Shown piece by piece: positions 51,306 through 61,386 of a stretch of 64,000 nt of DNA; position 1 is the stretch's first letter; every line of letters begins with the position of its first letter. Under the pieces are notes generated by a model. That model was not told the origin of the DNA. It did no database searches and saw only the letters and a program-made list of their open reading frames with translations. This stretch comes from Fontibacterium sp040404065 (lineage in GTDB: Bacteria > Pseudomonadota > Alphaproteobacteria > Pelagibacterales > Pelagibacteraceae), in NCBI GenBank assembly GCA_040404065.1, contig JBBAJM010000001.1; one strand, 5' to 3'. Position numbers and translations under genes: made by a program.

Positions 51306-53528
51306 TTAGTTTATTGTTCTCGCGCTCTGAACGACTGAAAAAACTTCAATAATATCTTTTTCTTTAAAATCTAAAAAATCTTTAAAAGCAACACCGCCTT
51401 CGATACCTGCTTTAATTTCTTTTACTTCATTTTTTTCTCTATAAAGAGATGCAATTTTTCCTGTCCAAACAACACTGCCATCTCTAACAATTCTAACATC
51501 AGAATTATTAACGATCGCACCTTCAGTTACTTTAATACCTGCAACTTTTCCAGCTTTAGAAGATTTAAATACTTGAAGTATTTCACACTGTCCTAATGCT
51601 TGTTCATTTATTTCTGGCGCTAAAAGACCTGAAAGGGCTTTAGTAATGTGTTCAATCGCTTCATAAATAATATTAAAGTATAAAATATTAACACCTAATT
51701 TTATCGCAAGATCTTTTGCTTCTTTATTTGGCTTAATATTAAAACCAATTAAAACCGCACTAGAAGCCTTTGCTAAAGACACATCTGTTTCAGTAATAGC
51801 TCCAACTGAAGACAAAACAATAACTGGTTTTACTTCGTCGTGTTGAATTTTTAATATCGCGTTTGATAAAGCCTCTGCAGATCCGTGAACATCGCTTTTA
51901 ATAATAATTGCAAGTTCCTTTTGTTTATTAATATCACCAAAGACATCATTTTTTTTAACAAGAACGCTACTTTTTTTAGATTTACCCTGTTCAGTCCTAT
52001 GATCGTTTATTTCTTTAGCTTTTGCCTCGCTATCTAGAACTAAAAAATCATCACCTGCTTCCGACACTCCCGTTAAGCCAATAATTTCAACTGGCATTGA
52101 AGGAGTTGCTTCATTTACTAATTCTCCTTTAAAATTATTCATCGCTCTAATTTTTCCCCACTGCAAACCACTTACGAAGAAGTCTCCTTTTCTTAAAGTT
52201 CCTCTCGTAATTAAAATTGTTGATACTGGACCTTTGCCTTTGTCTAATTTTGACTCAATTACTATTCCTTGTGCAGGTACATTTGGGTTAGTTTTGTGAT
52301 TTAAAATTTCTGCTTGTAGAATAATTGCCTCTTTTAATTTATCCAAATTCGTTTTCTTTAGAGCAGATATTTCAACGCACTGAATATCTCCGCCTAATTC
52401 TTCAACGACAAGTTCGTGTTCTAATAATTGATTTCTAACTTTTTGTTTATCAACACCGTGAATATCGCATTTGTTGATTGCAACGATAATTGGAACTTTT
52501 GCAGCTTTTGCATGTTGTATCGCTTCAATAGTTTGAGGTTTAATTCCATCGTTTGCAGCAACAACAAGAACAACGATATCTGTAATTTTAGATCCTCTTG
52601 CTCTCATTTCGGTAAATGCTGCGTGACCTGGTGTATCTATAAATGTCATCCATTTATTGTCTTCTGCAAAAACTTGGTAGGCACCTATGTGTTGAGTAAT
52701 TCCACCGTGTTCAGTTGCTACAACGTTTGTTTCTCGCAGTGCATCTAATAATGAAGTTTTTCCGTGATCAACATGACCCATGACAGTTACAACCGGTGGT
52801 CTAGAATAAGTATCTTCCTGTTCTTTAGATTTTTTTAATTTAGATAATTCGTCATCGATTTGACTATCTTTAACAACTTTATGCCCGAAAGAGCCAACGA
52901 TATACTCTGCTGTATCTCTATCAATGGTATGGTTAATTGTAACTTTAACATTCTTTTCAAATAAAAATTTAATGATGGCACTTGCTTTTTCTGCCATTCT
53001 GTTTGCAAGCTCTTGAATAGTGATTAAATCAGGAACTGATATTTCTCTAGAAGCTTTTTTTGGCTCACCTGAAGAATCGTCTCCGTTTTCAATTGATTTT
53101 TTCTCTTTTTCTCTAGCTCTTTTAAAAGAAGCCGCACTTCTTTGTTTTTCGTCCTCATCCGCATCCGCGAGTGCTTTAGATAAAGTTAATTTATATTCTC
53201 TTTTTTTACCGTGAGTTTTTTTAATTAATTTTTTACTATTATCAATTTCAAGCTCTTCTTGAATTTTTTTTCTTGCCCACTCTTGAGCTGTTTTTTGTGC
53301 TTTGGCTGAATCTTCTTTTGTTAAATCTTTAGTTTTTACCGCATCTTGTGGGGCAGCAGAGACTTTTGCTTTTTCAGCATTATAACTAGCATCTACTGAT
53401 CTATTTTTTTTCTTCTCAACTAAAACTGATTTATTTCCGGATCCCTTAGCATAACTAGAAATTGCAGCAGCTCCTCCACTAAAATTCTTTAATGTAAGCT
53501 TCTTCTTTTTATCTTTGACTTCTTCCAT
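51306..53528 (-). CDS. infB: Translation initiation factor IF-2
   Basis: The GTPase that brings initiator tRNA to the 30S subunit. 740 aa: a Lys/Ala-rich N-terminal region, an IF2_N segment (VPDLITIQELANRMAEKAS), then the G domain with GHVDHGKTSLLD, DTPGHAAF and NKCD. Domains II-IV have the conserved VKSDVHGS-like segment (IIKSDVHGSAEALSNAI). The N-terminal extension is short compared with many alphaproteobacteria, consistent with streamlining. It lies 18 bp after nusA. Confidence 0.97.
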   Translation of the reverse strand: MEEVKDKKKKLTLKNFSGGAAAISSYAKGSGNKSVLVEKKKNRSVDASYNAEKAKVSAAPQDAVKTKDLTKEDSAKAQKTAQEWARKKIQEELEIDNSKKLIKKTHGKKREYKLTLSKALADADEDEKQRSAASFKRAREKEKKSIENGDDSSGEPKKASREISVPDLITIQELANRMAEKASAIIKFLFEKNVKVTINHTIDRDTAEYIVGSFGHKVVKDSQIDDELSKLKKSKEQEDTYSRPPVVTVMGHVDHGKTSLLDALRETNVVATEHGGITQHIGAYQVFAEDNKWMTFIDTPGHAAFTEMRARGSKITDIVVLVVAANDGIKPQTIEAIQHAKAAKVPIIVAINKCDIHGVDKQKVRNQLLEHELVVEELGGDIQCVEISALKKTNLDKLKEAIILQAEILNHKTNPNVPAQGIVIESKLDKGKGPVSTILITRGTLRKGDFFVSGLQWGKIRAMNNFKGELVNEATPSMPVEIIGLTGVSEAGDDFLVLDSEAKAKEINDHRTEQGKSKKSSVLVKKNDVFGDINKQKELAIIIKSDVHGSAEALSNAILKIQHDEVKPVIVLSSVGAITETDVSLAKASSAVLIGFNIKPNKEAKDLAIKLGVNILYFNIIYEAIEHITKALSGLLAPEINEQALGQCEILQVFKSSKAGKVAGIKVTEGAIVNNSDVRIVRDGSVVWTGKIASLYREKNEVKEIKAGIEGGVAFKDFLDFKEKDIIEVFSVVQSARTIN

Positions 53529-53546
53529 GTTCTTTTAAAAGCAAGT

Positions 53547-55094
53547 TTATTTGGTATTAAAAGCTTTTTCTCTTGCTTTTATTATAAGGCGCTCAGCCTC
53601 TGATCTTGCGATATCAAAATTTTGCAATATTCCTTCAAATTCAACTCTTTTCCCTTTGATTTCATCGTATCCACCTAGAATTTCATCAACTGATAGATCA
53701 GCAAAATCATGTAAGGTTTTAATATTTTTTTCACCTAACGTAAGTAGCATTCCAAGTGAAAGTCCTTCATGATTCATAAGATCATCTTGTATGCCAAGTT
53801 CTTTAACTTTATTTGAGATTTCTTTAGATTCTGTTTCTAAATATTCTTTTGCTCTTTCTTTTAATTCTTTTGCTGTCTCTGCATCAAACCCATCAATTTT
53901 AGTTATCTCTTCTATAGGAGACCCATCGATTTCTTTAATAGAAGAAAATCCTTCTAGCACTAAAAGTTGAGCCATCATTTCATCGATTTCTAAACTTTCA
54001 ATAAATCGTTTCGTTTTAATTTTGAATTCCGATTGTCTTTTCTCTGTTTCTTCTTGATCGGTTAAAATATCAATTTCATAATTCATTAACTTAGAAGCAA
54101 GTCTTACGTTTTGTCCTCTTCTTCCAATTGCTTTGCTAAGATTATTTTCATCGATCACTACTTCAATTCTTTTTGTAGAGTCATCTAAAACTACTTTTTG
54201 AACTTCAGCTGGTGCTAAAGCATTAATAACAAGTGTCGCAGGATCTTCTGACCAGTGAATGATGTCAATTTTTTCGCCTTGCAATTCGTTCACAACTGCT
54301 TGCACTCTACTTCCTCTCATTCCAACGCAAGCTCCCACTGGATCTATTGATTTATCTTTTGATGTAACGCAAATTTTTGCTCTGCTACCAGGATCTCTTG
54401 CAACAGATTTAATTTCAATAATTCCTTCGTAAATTTCTGGAACCTCTAGTTTGAATAGTTTTGCCATAAACTGAGGATGGGCTCTTGATAGAAATATTTG
54501 TGGACCTTTACTTTCTTTTTTAACTTCATAACAATAAGCTTTAATTCTATCGCCTACTTTTATGTTTTCTCTTGGAATTAATTCATCTCTTTTTATTATT
54601 GATTCAGCTTTTTGAAGATCTACTATGATATTTCCAAACTCTATTCTTTTAACTATTCCGCTAAGGATCTCACCCACCTTGTCTTTAAATTCATTGTATT
54701 GTCTTTCTCTTTCCGCATCTCTAACTTTTTGAGTAATAACTTGTTTCGCAGCTTGAGCAGCTATTCTACCAAAATCAACTGGTGGTAGTGGTTCTAAAAT
54801 TTCTTGATCGATTTGTATGTCGCTTTTAATCTTTTGAGCTTCTTTTAAGCTAATTTCATTTTGACTATTTGCAGGATTTTCTACAACTTTTAATCTTCTG
54901 CCTAATTCGATTTGACCGTTCGCTCTGTTAATAGAAACATAAATATTATTCTCTTGTCCGTAACGAGTTCTTGCAGCTTTCTCAATTGCTTCCTCCATAG
55001 AAGTAAGCACCAGCTCTTTATCAATCGATTTTTCGTTCGCTACAGCGTCAACTATTCTAATCAGTTCTACTGTATCAACCCTGTTATTTAACAT
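53547..55094 (-). CDS. nusA: Transcription termination/antitermination factor NusA
   Basis: 515 aa from the ATG at 55094. The open frame to 55130 would start inside the upstream terminator stem region and is rejected. Domains: N-terminal RNAP-binding (about 1-120), S1 (GEILSGIVKRIEFGNIIVDL), KH1/KH2 (DPVGACVGMRGSRVQAV; AIGRRGQNVRLASKL) and two C-terminal acidic HhH repeats as in other proteobacteria. It normally follows rimP, but trmB is the preceding gene here. A rho-independent terminator stands directly in front of the gene. Confidence 0.96.
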   Translation of the reverse strand: MLNNRVDTVELIRIVDAVANEKSIDKELVLTSMEEAIEKAARTRYGQENNIYVSINRANGQIELGRRLKVVENPANSQNEISLKEAQKIKSDIQIDQEILEPLPPVDFGRIAAQAAKQVITQKVRDAERERQYNEFKDKVGEILSGIVKRIEFGNIIVDLQKAESIIKRDELIPRENIKVGDRIKAYCYEVKKESKGPQIFLSRAHPQFMAKLFKLEVPEIYEGIIEIKSVARDPGSRAKICVTSKDKSIDPVGACVGMRGSRVQAVVNELQGEKIDIIHWSEDPATLVINALAPAEVQKVVLDDSTKRIEVVIDENNLSKAIGRRGQNVRLASKLMNYEIDILTDQEETEKRQSEFKIKTKRFIESLEIDEMMAQLLVLEGFSSIKEIDGSPIEEITKIDGFDAETAKELKERAKEYLETESKEISNKVKELGIQDDLMNHEGLSLGMLLTLGEKNIKTLHDFADLSVDEILGGYDEIKGKRVEFEGILQNFDIARSEAERLIIKAREKAFNTK

Positions 55095-55110
55095 TATTTT
55101 TATTTCCCGT

Positions 55111-55137
55111 AAAAAAAAAGGGCCAAACAAAGCCCTT
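55111..55137 (-). terminator. Rho-independent terminator between trmB and nusA
   Basis: On the minus strand AAGGGC (55132-55137), an 8-nt loop and GCCCTT (55118-55123) form a perfect 6-bp stem. It is followed by an uninterrupted T run of about nine bases (55111-55119). It ends only 16 bases before the nusA ATG and about 28 bases after the trmB stop. It can end the miaB-phoH-ybeY-lnt-metK-trmB transcript, or attenuate nusA. Confidence 0.8.
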
Positions 55138-55164
55138 CATGAATTTTCAGTAATTTCACATAAT

Positions 55165-55830
55165 CTACGCTACATTTTTCAACTTATCAAGATTTAAAAA
55201 ATAAAGGTTTTTTTTTAATTTATTGGCTTTATTTGAGTATTTCGTATCCGTTATCTGATGTTTGTTAGTCAGACTATATTCAAAAATATCTAATTTTTCT
55301 TTTAATGCTGAAATCTCTTTTAAGACCTGTTTAAAATAATCATGATCATCCGTCCCAAATATTAAAGCGGATCCAACTTTCATTTTTTTTAAAACTTTTT
55401 CTAAAAATAAAGAATTTAATAATCTTCTCTTTTTTTGTCTATTTTTCATCCAAGGGTCTGGAAATAAAATAAAAATTTTTGAAAAAAAATTATCTGAGAA
55501 ATTATCTATTACTTTTTGTACCGGTGTATCAATAATATAAATATTTTTTAAATTAAATTCTTTAGCTTTTTGTACTACATTTGCTACACCGTTAATAAAA
55601 GGATCAATACCAATAAAATAATCATCAGAAAAATTTTTAGCCTGGAATAGTAAATTTTCCCCTAAACCAAATCCTATTTCTAAAATAAAATTTTTATTTT
55701 TAATTAATTTAATCTCTTCAAAATCGACTGAGAAATCTTTCTTGTGATTATCATAAAAAAATTTTTTACTTTTAGATAAAGCTCTTGATTTAGATCTTCC
55801 AAAAAAAATCTTTTTTTTGTCTTCGATCAA
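55165..55830 (-). CDS. trmB: tRNA (guanine-N7-)-methyltransferase
   Basis: Methylates G46 in the tRNA variable loop using SAM. 221 aa, with SAM-binding LEIGFGLGENLLFQAKN, FIGIDPFINGV and the family motif ILFPDPWMKNRQKKRRLL. It starts with TTG at 55830, one base after the metK stop, so the enzyme making SAM and this SAM user are translationally coupled. Last gene before the nusA terminator. Confidence 0.93.
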   Translation of the reverse strand: MIEDKKKIFFGRSKSRALSKSKKFFYDNHKKDFSVDFEEIKLIKNKNFILEIGFGLGENLLFQAKNFSDDYFIGIDPFINGVANVVQKAKEFNLKNIYIIDTPVQKVIDNFSDNFFSKIFILFPDPWMKNRQKKRRLLNSLFLEKVLKKMKVGSALIFGTDDHDYFKQVLKEISALKEKLDIFEYSLTNKHQITDTKYSNKANKLKKNLYFLNLDKLKNVA

Positions 55831-55831
55831 A

Positions 55832-56995
55832 TTATACTTTTGATTGGAAATATTTAATTAAATCAGTTTTTTCCCAACTAAAAGACCCATTGTCTTCAGG
55901 TTGTCTGCCAAAGTGGCCGTAAGCTGCTGTTTTTTGATAAATAGGTTTATTTAATTTTAGTAACTCACGAATTCCTCTTGGACTTAAATTAAAGTTTTTA
56001 GAAATAATCTCTTCAACTTTTCTTGATTTATTATCTTCACCATCAAACAAATCGATATAAATTGAGAGTGGTTGAGACACTCCAATCGCATAAGATAATT
56101 GAATTAAACATTTTTCTGAAACACCGGCTGCAACAATATTTTTTGCTAAATATCTTGCTACGTATGCTGCAGATCTATCTACTTTAGTTGGATCTTTTCC
56201 TGAGAATGCTCCGCCACCATGAGGTGCGGCACCTCCGTAAGTATCCACTATAATTTTTCTTCCTGTTAAACCGGTATCTCCATCAGGACCACCTATCACA
56301 AATCTACCTGTTGGATTAACGTAAAAATTCTTTTCATCACACATCCATCCTTTTGGAATAACCGACAAGACATAAGGTCTTACAATTTCTTTAACTTTTT
56401 CTTGATCAATACTTTCATCATGCTGAGTTGAGACAACAATTGACGAGATTCCTTTTGGTTTTCCTTTTTCATAAATCACTGAAAACTGACTTTTTGAATC
56501 GGGTCCCAAAAGTTTTTCTTTTCCAGATTTTCTAGACTCCGCCATTAATTGTAAAACTTTATGAGCATAACTAATTGGCGCTGGCATAAGATCTTTTGTT
56601 TCATTGCAAGCGTAACCAAACATAATCCCCTGATCTCCAGCTCCTTCATCTTTGTTCCCCAAAGAGTCAACTCCTGCTGCAATATCCTGTGATTGACTAT
56701 GAAGATAATTCGTAAATTTTAAATTCTTCCAATGAAAACCATCTTGTTCGTAGCCAATATCTTTAACTTTAGCTCTAATTAATTTTTCAATTTCATCGCT
56801 TTTTATTTCTGGTCCTCTAACTTCTCCTGCAATCACTACTGTATTGGTAGTTACTAAAGTTTCGCAGGCCACTCTACTTTCTGCAAATTTAGATAAATAA
56901 AGATCAAGAATGGAGTCTGATATGATATCGCACACTTTATCCGGATGACCTTCTGATACGGACTCGCTGGTAAATATATAATTCTCTTTAGCCAT
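55832..56995 (-). CDS. metK: S-adenosylmethionine synthetase
   Basis: Makes SAM from methionine and ATP. 387 aa, with SVSEGHPDKVCD near residue 12, GAGDQGIMFGYAC and the GGGAFSGKDPTKVDRSAAY motif. The start lies inside the end of lnt (8-bp overlap), so there is no leader space for a SAM riboswitch; expression must follow the operon. Confidence 0.97.
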   Translation of the reverse strand: MAKENYIFTSESVSEGHPDKVCDIISDSILDLYLSKFAESRVACETLVTTNTVVIAGEVRGPEIKSDEIEKLIRAKVKDIGYEQDGFHWKNLKFTNYLHSQSQDIAAGVDSLGNKDEGAGDQGIMFGYACNETKDLMPAPISYAHKVLQLMAESRKSGKEKLLGPDSKSQFSVIYEKGKPKGISSIVVSTQHDESIDQEKVKEIVRPYVLSVIPKGWMCDEKNFYVNPTGRFVIGGPDGDTGLTGRKIIVDTYGGAAPHGGGAFSGKDPTKVDRSAAYVARYLAKNIVAAGVSEKCLIQLSYAIGVSQPLSIYIDLFDGEDNKSRKVEEIISKNFNLSPRGIRELLKLNKPIYQKTAAYGHFGRQPEDNGSFSWEKTDLIKYFQSKV

Positions 56996-58526
56996 TATTT
57001 TTTAACTTTCTAAAAGTGATAACGAATATAATACTTAACAAGATTGTGAAGTAAAAAATGTAATTTTCTAATGCAGAAAATAAGGTTTTTTCTTTTAAAA
57101 AGAATAATTTGGCATTAATTATTCCTTCTTTGTTCAGTTCTATAGAGTTAATAATTGTTCCATTAGGAGAGACAAATGCTGAAATACCGGTGTTTGTTGA
57201 TCTTACAATCGGCACTCCTTGTTCTATCGCCCTAAAAATTACTTGAGCTAAATGTTGTCTAGGTCCAATGGAGTTACCAAACCAACCATCCTCTGAAATA
57301 TTTACTATAAAATTAAAGTCTTTAGAATTAAGTTTTAAATCTCCAGAATAAATTATTTCATAACAAAGCAGTGGTAAGAAAGATAAATTTTTAAATACTT
57401 CTATTTCTTTTCTTTCTTTCCCTGAAGCGTAGGAACCATAACCAAAAGTAATTTTCTTTAACCCAAGTTGAGATAATAATTTTTCAAATGGAATAAACTC
57501 ACCAAAGGGGACAAGTTTAATTTTATTATAAATACTGACAACCTCTGCATTATGATTTAGCAAAACAAGTGAATTATAGTAGTTAATTTTTCCATTAGTA
57601 GTTATCGGATTTGACATTCCAATGATTATGAAATGATTTTTAGAAAAATTCTTATTAAAATATTCTTTATATTTATATAGATCTTGTGGTCTCGTTTGCT
57701 GGATCATTCCTTCTGGCCAAACAAACAAAGTTTTTTCGTCTTTATTTCCTTTGCTAAGTGCAATTAAACGAATTAAATTTTTATGCTCATTCTCAAGTCC
57801 CCATGTATTAACAATGGCAATATTAGGTTGGATTATTTTTATTTTAACATCATTATAATAATTAAACTCTGAATTCTTTATTATAAATTTTCCAACAAAA
57901 AAATTTAGAATTAAAAAAGCTAATACAAAGATTGATTTAATAAATATCTGCTTAGATTGAATGGGTCTTAAAGAATTAAAATAAATTGAAAAAATAAAAA
58001 TACTAAAAAAATTTAAAGTATAAGTGCCAATAAATTTTAATATCTGTATGCTCTCAGTAGAAAAACTCCATGAATAAGATATTAAATTCCAAGAAAATCC
58101 GGTGAATAATATTCCTCGAAAATACTCAAATACGGATAAGGAAATAGAAAATATTAATAAAAAAACGTAATCTTTTTTTATGAAAGAATGTATCGCTAAC
58201 ACTGCAATACCATAAAATGCTGCTAATAAAATTGGCAGACCCAATATAGCAATCGGAATCAAAAAATTTAACTGCTGATCAAAAGTTAAAGAGTTAGAAA
58301 CCCAATAAAGACTGCTTACAAAATATCCATAGCCAAAATTAAAACCTAAAAAAAAGAAATTTGATAACTTTGCTTTTTTTTCTTTAAAAAAAATTATGAA
58401 ATATAAAAATAAAGAATAGGTAATAAAATTTATAAAAATAAAATTGTAAGGAGGCAGGGAAAAACTAGATAGTGAACCTAATAATAATAAAAAAATATAT
58501 ATTAAAAAAAAACTTTTTTTGGACAT
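56988..58526 (-). CDS. lnt: Apolipoprotein N-acyltransferase
   Basis: Third enzyme of lipoprotein maturation, an inner-membrane enzyme with its active site facing the periplasm. 512 aa with about six N-terminal membrane helices, a nitrilase-like domain and a final C-terminal helix. Catalytic residues: Glu in FVWPEGMIQQ, Lys in YNKIKLVPFGEF, Cys in PLLCYEIIYSG. It lies 4 bp after ybeY, in the common ybeZ-ybeY-lnt order. Confidence 0.95.
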   Translation of the reverse strand: MSKKSFFLIYIFLLLLGSLSSFSLPPYNFIFINFITYSLFLYFIIFFKEKKAKLSNFFFLGFNFGYGYFVSSLYWVSNSLTFDQQLNFLIPIAILGLPILLAAFYGIAVLAIHSFIKKDYVFLLIFSISLSVFEYFRGILFTGFSWNLISYSWSFSTESIQILKFIGTYTLNFFSIFIFSIYFNSLRPIQSKQIFIKSIFVLAFLILNFFVGKFIIKNSEFNYYNDVKIKIIQPNIAIVNTWGLENEHKNLIRLIALSKGNKDEKTLFVWPEGMIQQTRPQDLYKYKEYFNKNFSKNHFIIIGMSNPITTNGKINYYNSLVLLNHNAEVVSIYNKIKLVPFGEFIPFEKLLSQLGLKKITFGYGSYASGKERKEIEVFKNLSFLPLLCYEIIYSGDLKLNSKDFNFIVNISEDGWFGNSIGPRQHLAQVIFRAIEQGVPIVRSTNTGISAFVSPNGTIINSIELNKEGIINAKLFFLKEKTLFSALENYIFYFTILLSIIFVITFRKLKNNG

Positions 58527-58530
58527 TTTA

Positions 58531-58998
58531 TTAAATATTTTTAATAATCTTCTGCTCCAATAGGTTCATTTTCTTATATTTTCTTAATGAATCGTGCTCA
58601 TGTCCTATTAGGTGTAAAATGCCATGAATTAACATTTTTTTAAAATAATAATCAAAACTTACGTTTTGTTTTTTAATAATTTTAGCAATATAGGGGTAAC
58701 TTAAGGCAATATCCCCTAGATAAACTCTTTTGTTTGATATAATTTTTTTCTTAAAAAAATCTTTTTGCTCTGCTGGAAAAGATAAAACGTCCGTATCTTT
58801 ATTAATCTTTCTAAATTTCTTATTAAGATCTTTCATATTTTTTGAGTTTGTTAATAAAACAGATATTTCAAAGGTAAAATTGCTTGATGGAAAAATTAAT
58901 AATAAAATTCTTTTAATGATTTTTTTAAGAAATAAATCTGTTTTAGGATAACTAAACTTCCAGGATTTATGATTAATAACTAAATTAACTTTTACCAT
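58531..58998 (-). CDS. ybeY: Endoribonuclease YbeY (16S rRNA maturation)
   Basis: A zinc-dependent RNase for 16S rRNA 3' maturation and ribosome quality control. The HGxLHLxGHxHD zinc motif is intact (HGILHLIGHEHD near residue 128), preceded by the DTDVLSFPAEQ segment. The ATG at 58998 (155 aa, opening MVKVNLVINHKSW) matches the family start better than the ATG at 59022. It overlaps the end of phoH by 14 bp. Confidence 0.92.
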   Translation of the reverse strand: MVKVNLVINHKSWKFSYPKTDLFLKKIIKRILLLIFPSSNFTFEISVLLTNSKNMKDLNKKFRKINKDTDVLSFPAEQKDFFKKKIISNKRVYLGDIALSYPYIAKIIKKQNVSFDYYFKKMLIHGILHLIGHEHDSLRKYKKMNLLEQKIIKNI

Positions 58999-60010
58999 TA
59001 GGCTCTTTTTTATAATCAGCATAAGCCTTAACGATCTTTGAAACTAATGGGTGCCTCATAACGTCATTATGATCAAAGTTTATTGTCTTTATTTCTTTAA
59101 TATCCTTAAGTATTTTTGTTGTCTCATAAAGACCTGACTCTTTTGATTTTGTTAAATCCACCTGCGATGGATCTCCATTAATAACCATGGTTGAGTTATT
59201 GCCAAGTCTGGTTAGAAACATTTTAATTTGAGTAAAAGTTGCATTCTGTGCTTCATCTAAAATTACAAAAGAATCTTTTAATGTTCTTCCTCTCATAAAA
59301 GCAAGGGGTGCAATTTCTATTATCCCCTCTTCAATCTTTCTTTGAATCTTTTCATAACCTAAAAGCTCATAAAGAGAATCGTAAAGAGGTATTAAATAAG
59401 GGTCTATTTTATCTTTCATATCACCCGGTAAAAAACCTAAATTTTCGCCCGCCTCTACCGCTGGTCTTGATAAAATTATTTTTTTAACCTTATCTTCTAA
59501 TAAAAAAGTAACCGCAACTGCAACCGCTAAAAATGTTTTTCCAGTTCCAGCAGGTCCTAACGCCATAACAATCTTATTATTTTTAAGAGCATCTACATAA
59601 ATCTTTTGTTTTTCTGACCTTGGCAGAACTGTCTTTCTTGATGTTTTTATAGCATCATGATCGCTATAAATTGAATTTGTACTTATTGCTTCTGGTTTAT
59701 GCATCTTAGTCACGTCAAAAATTGTTTTAATATCTTCTTTTTCAATGTGATTTGTATTTAAAAATTTTGCTATTAGATTATCCAAAATCTGCACTACAGA
59801 TTGTCTGTCGTCAGAATTACCTCTAACGATCATTAAATTTCCTCTCAAATTAATTTTTGTTTTAGTAAGACTTTCAATTTCTTTAAGATTAGAATCGAAC
59901 TCACCGATAATTTTGCTAAGAACGAAATTATTTTTTATATAAAAACTTAAGTAATCAGCATTTTTTTCAATAATATCTATTTGGCTACTAGAAACTTTAG
60001 ATAAATTCAT
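58985..60010 (-). CDS. ybeZ: PhoH-like ATPase (YbeZ)
   Basis: A 341-aa PhoH-family protein with Walker A in ALGPAGTGKTFLAVAVA and Walker B in SFVILDEAQNATFTQIKMFLTR. The N-terminal half contains a KH-like segment. PhoH/YbeZ works with YbeY in RNA metabolism. One-base overlap with miaB upstream and 14-bp overlap with ybeY downstream indicate tight coupling. Confidence 0.94.
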   Translation of the reverse strand: MNLSKVSSSQIDIIEKNADYLSFYIKNNFVLSKIIGEFDSNLKEIESLTKTKINLRGNLMIVRGNSDDRQSVVQILDNLIAKFLNTNHIEKEDIKTIFDVTKMHKPEAISTNSIYSDHDAIKTSRKTVLPRSEKQKIYVDALKNNKIVMALGPAGTGKTFLAVAVAVTFLLEDKVKKIILSRPAVEAGENLGFLPGDMKDKIDPYLIPLYDSLYELLGYEKIQRKIEEGIIEIAPLAFMRGRTLKDSFVILDEAQNATFTQIKMFLTRLGNNSTMVINGDPSQVDLTKSKESGLYETTKILKDIKEIKTINFDHNDVMRHPLVSKIVKAYADYKKEPNGKS

Positions 60011-61347
60011 TAAGCAAATATTTGTTCTTTTTGCAAAACTCCAAAAAGATTATTTTTGTTACAAGAAGAAATCTCAATATCAAGTAAGTCTCCGTCGTTA
60101 ACATGATTAGAGTTAAAAAATACTGAGTGCATAAATTTACTTCTTCCAAAGAACTGTCCTATTTTTTTAGTCTTATTTTCAACTAATATCTGAATTTTTT
60201 TTCCAACCAATTGTCGATTCTTTTTTAACTGAATATCGGCTAACAAGTTCTGCAATTCTAACAATCTTTCCTTGCATGTATTTAATAGCACCTGGTCTCT
60301 TTCCACCGCTGGTGTTCCCGGTCTTTGACTATAAATAAATGAGTAAGAATTAACAAAATTCACTTTTTTAATAATATCAAGAGTATCATTAAAGTCTTGC
60401 TCTTCTTCTCCTGGAAAACCAATTATAAAATCACTTGAAAACTCTATATCCGGATTAACTTCTTTAAATTTATTGATTAAATCTAAGTAATATTCTCTCG
60501 TATGTTTTCTATTCATTAATTTTAGAATTTTATTAGATCCTGACTGAATAGGAAGATGTAATTGTGGCATTAATTTTTCTTGATATTTAAATGCATCGAT
60601 AAGTTCTTGGTCCATGTCGTTAGGATGTGATGTTGTGAAACGTATTCTATGTATTGAGTCAATTTTTGCAATTTCATCTACAAGTCTTGCAAGATTGTAA
60701 GTTTTTTTACCATCAATAAATTTGTAAGCGCTAACATTCTGTCCTAGCAAAGTAATTTCTTTAACTCCATTGTCTGCTAATTTTTTTGCTTCACCAATAA
60801 TACTATTAAAAGATCTAGAAAATTCAGCACCTCTTGTATAAGGAACAACACAGAATGAACAAAATTTATCGCAACCTTCTTGTATGGTTAAAAATTCAGA
60901 AATTTTAGATTTTCTAAAAGTCTTTAAGTTATCAAGAGTGTCAAATTTTTCGATTAATTCAAAATTGGTATCAGAAAAATTTTCTTTTCTTTCAAAAAAA
61001 TTATTAACCTGCTCCGGAAGTCGGTGATATGACTGTGGACCAACCACGATATCTACATCTTTGGTTCTTTTAAAAATTTCTTCTCCTTGTGCTTGCGCAA
61101 CACAACCTGCTAATACGAAAATAGGTTTTTTTTTAAATCTATTAAGTTTTTTAATTTTACCAATATCTGAATATACTTTTTCTGTAGCCTTCTCTCTAAT
61201 ATGGCAGGTATTGAATATAACGCAGTCCACGTCTGTTGGTGTTTCAGATCTTACAAAATTAACGGTCTGCATAAGATCTGCTATTTTATCAGAATCATAT
61301 TCATTCATCTGACAACCAAAGGTCTTTATATAAAATTTTTTTGACAA
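60010..61347 (-). CDS. miaB: tRNA-2-methylthio-N6-dimethylallyladenosine synthase
   Basis: A radical-SAM methylthiotransferase for A37 of certain tRNAs. 445 aa: the N-terminal UPF0004 domain has three cysteines (TFGCQMN, NTCHIRE, LAGCVAQ). The radical-SAM cluster is CDKFCSFCVVPYTRG, and a TRAM domain lies at the C-terminus. Starts with TTG at 61347. First gene of the miaB-ybeZ-ybeY-lnt-metK-trmB run. Confidence 0.95.
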   Translation of the reverse strand: MSKKFYIKTFGCQMNEYDSDKIADLMQTVNFVRSETPTDVDCVIFNTCHIREKATEKVYSDIGKIKKLNRFKKKPIFVLAGCVAQAQGEEIFKRTKDVDIVVGPQSYHRLPEQVNNFFERKENFSDTNFELIEKFDTLDNLKTFRKSKISEFLTIQEGCDKFCSFCVVPYTRGAEFSRSFNSIIGEAKKLADNGVKEITLLGQNVSAYKFIDGKKTYNLARLVDEIAKIDSIHRIRFTTSHPNDMDQELIDAFKYQEKLMPQLHLPIQSGSNKILKLMNRKHTREYYLDLINKFKEVNPDIEFSSDFIIGFPGEEEQDFNDTLDIIKKVNFVNSYSFIYSQRPGTPAVERDQVLLNTCKERLLELQNLLADIQLKKNRQLVGKKIQILVENKTKKIGQFFGRSKFMHSVFFNSNHVNDGDLLDIEISSCNKNNLFGVLQKEQIFA

Positions 61348-61386
61348 TTATTATAATCTTTCAAAGTATTTACGATCCTGAAGGTA

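Noticed and set aside
56988..57010. SAM riboswitch in front of metK
   Set aside because: metK overlaps lnt by 8 bp, so there is no leader.
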